Of a stretch of 7,618 nucleotides of DNA, positions 6,445 through 7,618 are shown piece after piece. Source of the DNA: Candidatus Poseidoniales archaeon (lineage in GTDB: Archaea > Thermoplasmatota > Poseidoniia > MGIII > CG-Epi1); assembly GCA_015658585.1 (NCBI GenBank), contig DQOP01000030.1, forward strand, positions 1 through 7,618. Reading direction: 5' to 3'. Position numbers and translations under genes: made by a program. Position 1 is the first letter of the stretch; each line of letters starts with the position of its first letter. A model generated the notes under the pieces. That model did not search any database and was not told the origin of the DNA. It worked only from the letters and a program-made list of their open reading frames with translations.

Positions 6445-7416
6445 ATGATTAAGACTGAGTCCTTGGCCACACATTTTCCTATTCGGGATTTCTTTGGTAG
6501 TGAACTAGGTCTGGTGAAGGCGGTTGACGGCGTTGATATCACCATAACAAAGGGCAGTACCTTTGGGATTGTTGGCGAGAGTGGCTGTGGAAAGACAACT
6601 CTGGCCAGGACCATTCTTGGTCTTGAGAAAAGCACATCTGGAAGTACAATTCTTGGTTCAGAAATGTCGGAGGATACAGAGGAGACTAATATTGAGGAAC
6701 TAGATAGAGCCGGATTGAGAGAACTACGCCGCAAGATAGGGGTAGTCTTCCAGGATCCGATGGGCGCTCTGAATCCCCGTATTCTGGTCAAGGATCTGAT
6801 TTGTGAACCTATGGTCATTCATAATCAAAAAGAAGGCATGCGTGAAAGAGCAAAGGAATTGTTGGAAATGGTTGGGCTTAATCCAGACCATCTTTACAGA
6901 TATCCGCATCAGTTTTCTGGAGGTCAGAGACAGCGTATAGTCATTGCACGTGCTCTCGCCCTAGAACCAAAGATGCTTATTCTGGACGAGCCGACCTCGG
7001 CCTTGGATGTTTCAGTACAATCCCAGATCCTTAATCTTCTGAAGGATCTACAAGAGAAGCTGGGATTGACCTATGTATTCATCTCACATGACCTTTCGGT
7101 TATACGCCATATGTGTGATCGCGTAGCCGTTATGTATCTGGGCAAGATAGTAGAGGAGTCTGAGGCCGAGACACTGTTTAGCAATCCACTTCATCCTTAC
7201 ACCCAGGCTTTGGTATCGGCTATACCTTCGCTGGACCCGAAAATGAGACGGGAGAGGATTGTTCTGGAGGGAGACGTCCCGTCACCAGCCGATCCTCCAA
7301 GTGGGTGTCACTTTCATCCTCGCTGCCCAATTGCTGAGGCCAATTGTTCCCAGGTCTATCCTGACCTTCGTGAAATAAAGAAAGGATGTCATACTGCCTG
7401 TCACTTGGTCAAGTAG
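6250..7416 (+). CDS. dppF: Peptide ABC transporter ATPase, DppF/OppF-like, with an N-terminal membrane anchor
   Basis: This is the partner ATPase of the DppD-like subunit. The family-type region starts at about residue 66 (MIKTESLATHFPIR) and contains Walker A GESGCGKT (109-116), Q-loop Gln168, signature FSGGQ (222-226), Walker B MLILDE (242-247), D-loop ALD (251-253) and H-loop His280. HFPIRDFFG, then VKAVDGVD, and SGGQRQRIVIARALALEP are characteristic of the DppF/OppF type. The C-terminal extension has HPYTQALVSAIPS and cysteines 353, 359, 366, 380 and 384, again like the putative iron-sulfur motif. In front are 65 extra residues with one strongly hydrophobic segment (about 6-27) and a basic stretch (PKLHSKKSK, RRDRGK). 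An acidic stretch of modest length (SEDTEETNIEE, 140-150) precedes the Q-loop. The start overlaps the dppD-like stop by 4 bases (ATGA), so translation is probably coupled. Confidence 0.94.
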   Translation: MNYTLEAFFWIIIASIFLVSLTVLLVMPKLHSKKSKDSGVIHHLKGSNTSDRRDRGKNLNQESFFMIKTESLATHFPIRDFFGSELGLVKAVDGVDITITKGSTFGIVGESGCGKTTLARTILGLEKSTSGSTILGSEMSEDTEETNIEELDRAGLRELRRKIGVVFQDPMGALNPRILVKDLICEPMVIHNQKEGMRERAKELLEMVGLNPDHLYRYPHQFSGGQRQRIVIARALALEPKMLILDEPTSALDVSVQSQILNLLKDLQEKLGLTYVFISHDLSVIRHMCDRVAVMYLGKIVEESEAETLFSNPLHPYTQALVSAIPSLDPKMRRERIVLEGDVPSPADPPSGCHFHPRCPIAEANCSQVYPDLREIKKGCHTACHLVK

Positions 7417-7424
7417 GGGTAATT

Positions 7425-7618
7425 TTGGATAAAGAGGCGAAGTTTTTCGAAGACAATCGGAAGTCTTGGGATTCCATAGCCCATATGCATGCTCAAGGAA
7501 GTGGGACTGGGTTCTCCGGATTGAGCAATTTCTGGATGGTGAATGCCAACTTGAGCCATGGGAACCACCAGAATTGAATAAACAAATGATAAATCTGGGC
7601 TTCTCAGTGTCCGGAAAA
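7425..7618 (+). pseudogene. Start of a probable SAM-dependent methyltransferase, frameshifted near 7515 and 3' partial
   Basis: From TTG 7425 the frame reads DKEAKFFEDNRKSWDSIAHM and continues through HAQGSGTGF, which resembles the N-terminus of class I methyltransferases of the type that continue 'FYxxExFxxG...GK-LLHLQCHFG'. In this frame the continuation is unconvincing and stops at TGA 7575-7577. In another frame, from 7517 to the window end, the expected continuation appears: RIEQFLDGECQLEPWEPPEL, then NKQMINLGFSVSGK. One extra base after TTCT at 7512-7515, for example A, would give GFYRIEQFLDG and join the two parts. So there is either a real one-base deletion or a sequencing error. GGGGT (7416-7420) is a possible ribosome binding site for the TTG; an in-frame ATG at 7386 would overlap the ATPase by 31 bases and is less likely. 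The SAM-binding motif lies beyond the window, so the family call rests on the N-terminus only. Confidence 0.55.

Noticed and set aside
6375..6818. Open frame of 147 codons on the minus strand
   Set aside because: It lies opposite the well-conserved DppF-like ATPase, has no recognisable domain and no promoter or ribosome binding site of note, and looks like a codon-bias shadow.
6445..7416. Shorter DppF-like ATPase starting at the internal ATG 6445
   Set aside because: This start would match the usual family N-terminus, but its upstream signal is weak, while ATG 6250 has GAGGTGA, couples to the previous stop and adds a coherent membrane helix followed by basic residues. It remains possible as a second start.
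1..7618. tRNA, rRNA, CRISPR array, insertion sequence or attachment site
   Set aside because: Nearly all of the window is coding, and I saw no spaced repeats, cloverleaf-like sequence, transposase or terminal inverted repeats.

Overview
The window holds one oligopeptide-type ABC importer operon read entirely on the + strand, plus the 3' end of an upstream gene and the damaged 5' end of a downstream one. Several things suggest an archaeon, most likely a marine Thermoplasmatota lineage (Marine Group II/III-like): PKD domains fused to a surface lipoprotein, tightly overlapping genes with GGTGA-type ribosome binding sites, and a TATA-like box about 24 bases before a GTG start. The phylum assignment is an inference and was not tested by any search.

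Layout. Positions 1-246 carry the C-terminal end of a proline-rich protein with a VPxG-type beta domain. Its stop overlaps the start of a 784-residue substrate-binding lipoprotein (243-2597) made of a lipobox, two PKD domains and an SBP_bac_5 (DppA/OppA) domain. A 162-base gap (2598-2759) contains two adjacent hairpins that could also form one longer hairpin, a GC-rich hairpin and a TATA-like box. Next comes a 779-residue permease (2760-5099) in which the DppB and DppC halves are fused through a linker with about four extra membrane helices. Two ATPases follow with 1- and 4-base overlaps: a DppD-like one (5099-6253) and a DppF-like one (6250-7416). Eight bases later a gene resembling a SAM-dependent methyltransferase starts. 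It changes reading frame near 7515 and runs off the window.

How it works. The lipoprotein should capture peptides at the outer face, the fused permease should form the channel, and the two ATPases should drive transport into the cell. All catalytic motifs (Walker A, Q-loop, signature, Walker B, H-loop) are intact in both ATPases.

The unusual point is that nearly every part is tied to the membrane. The DppD-like ATPase has a predicted two-helix membrane hairpin inserted between its Q-loop and signature motif. The DppF-like ATPase has an N-terminal membrane anchor, and a full-length GAGGTGA ribosome binding site supports that start. The permease halves are covalently joined. ABC import ATPases are normally peripheral soluble subunits, so this looks like a structurally distinct version of the Dpp/Opp importer. 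These membrane assignments come from reading the sequence by eye and were not computed.
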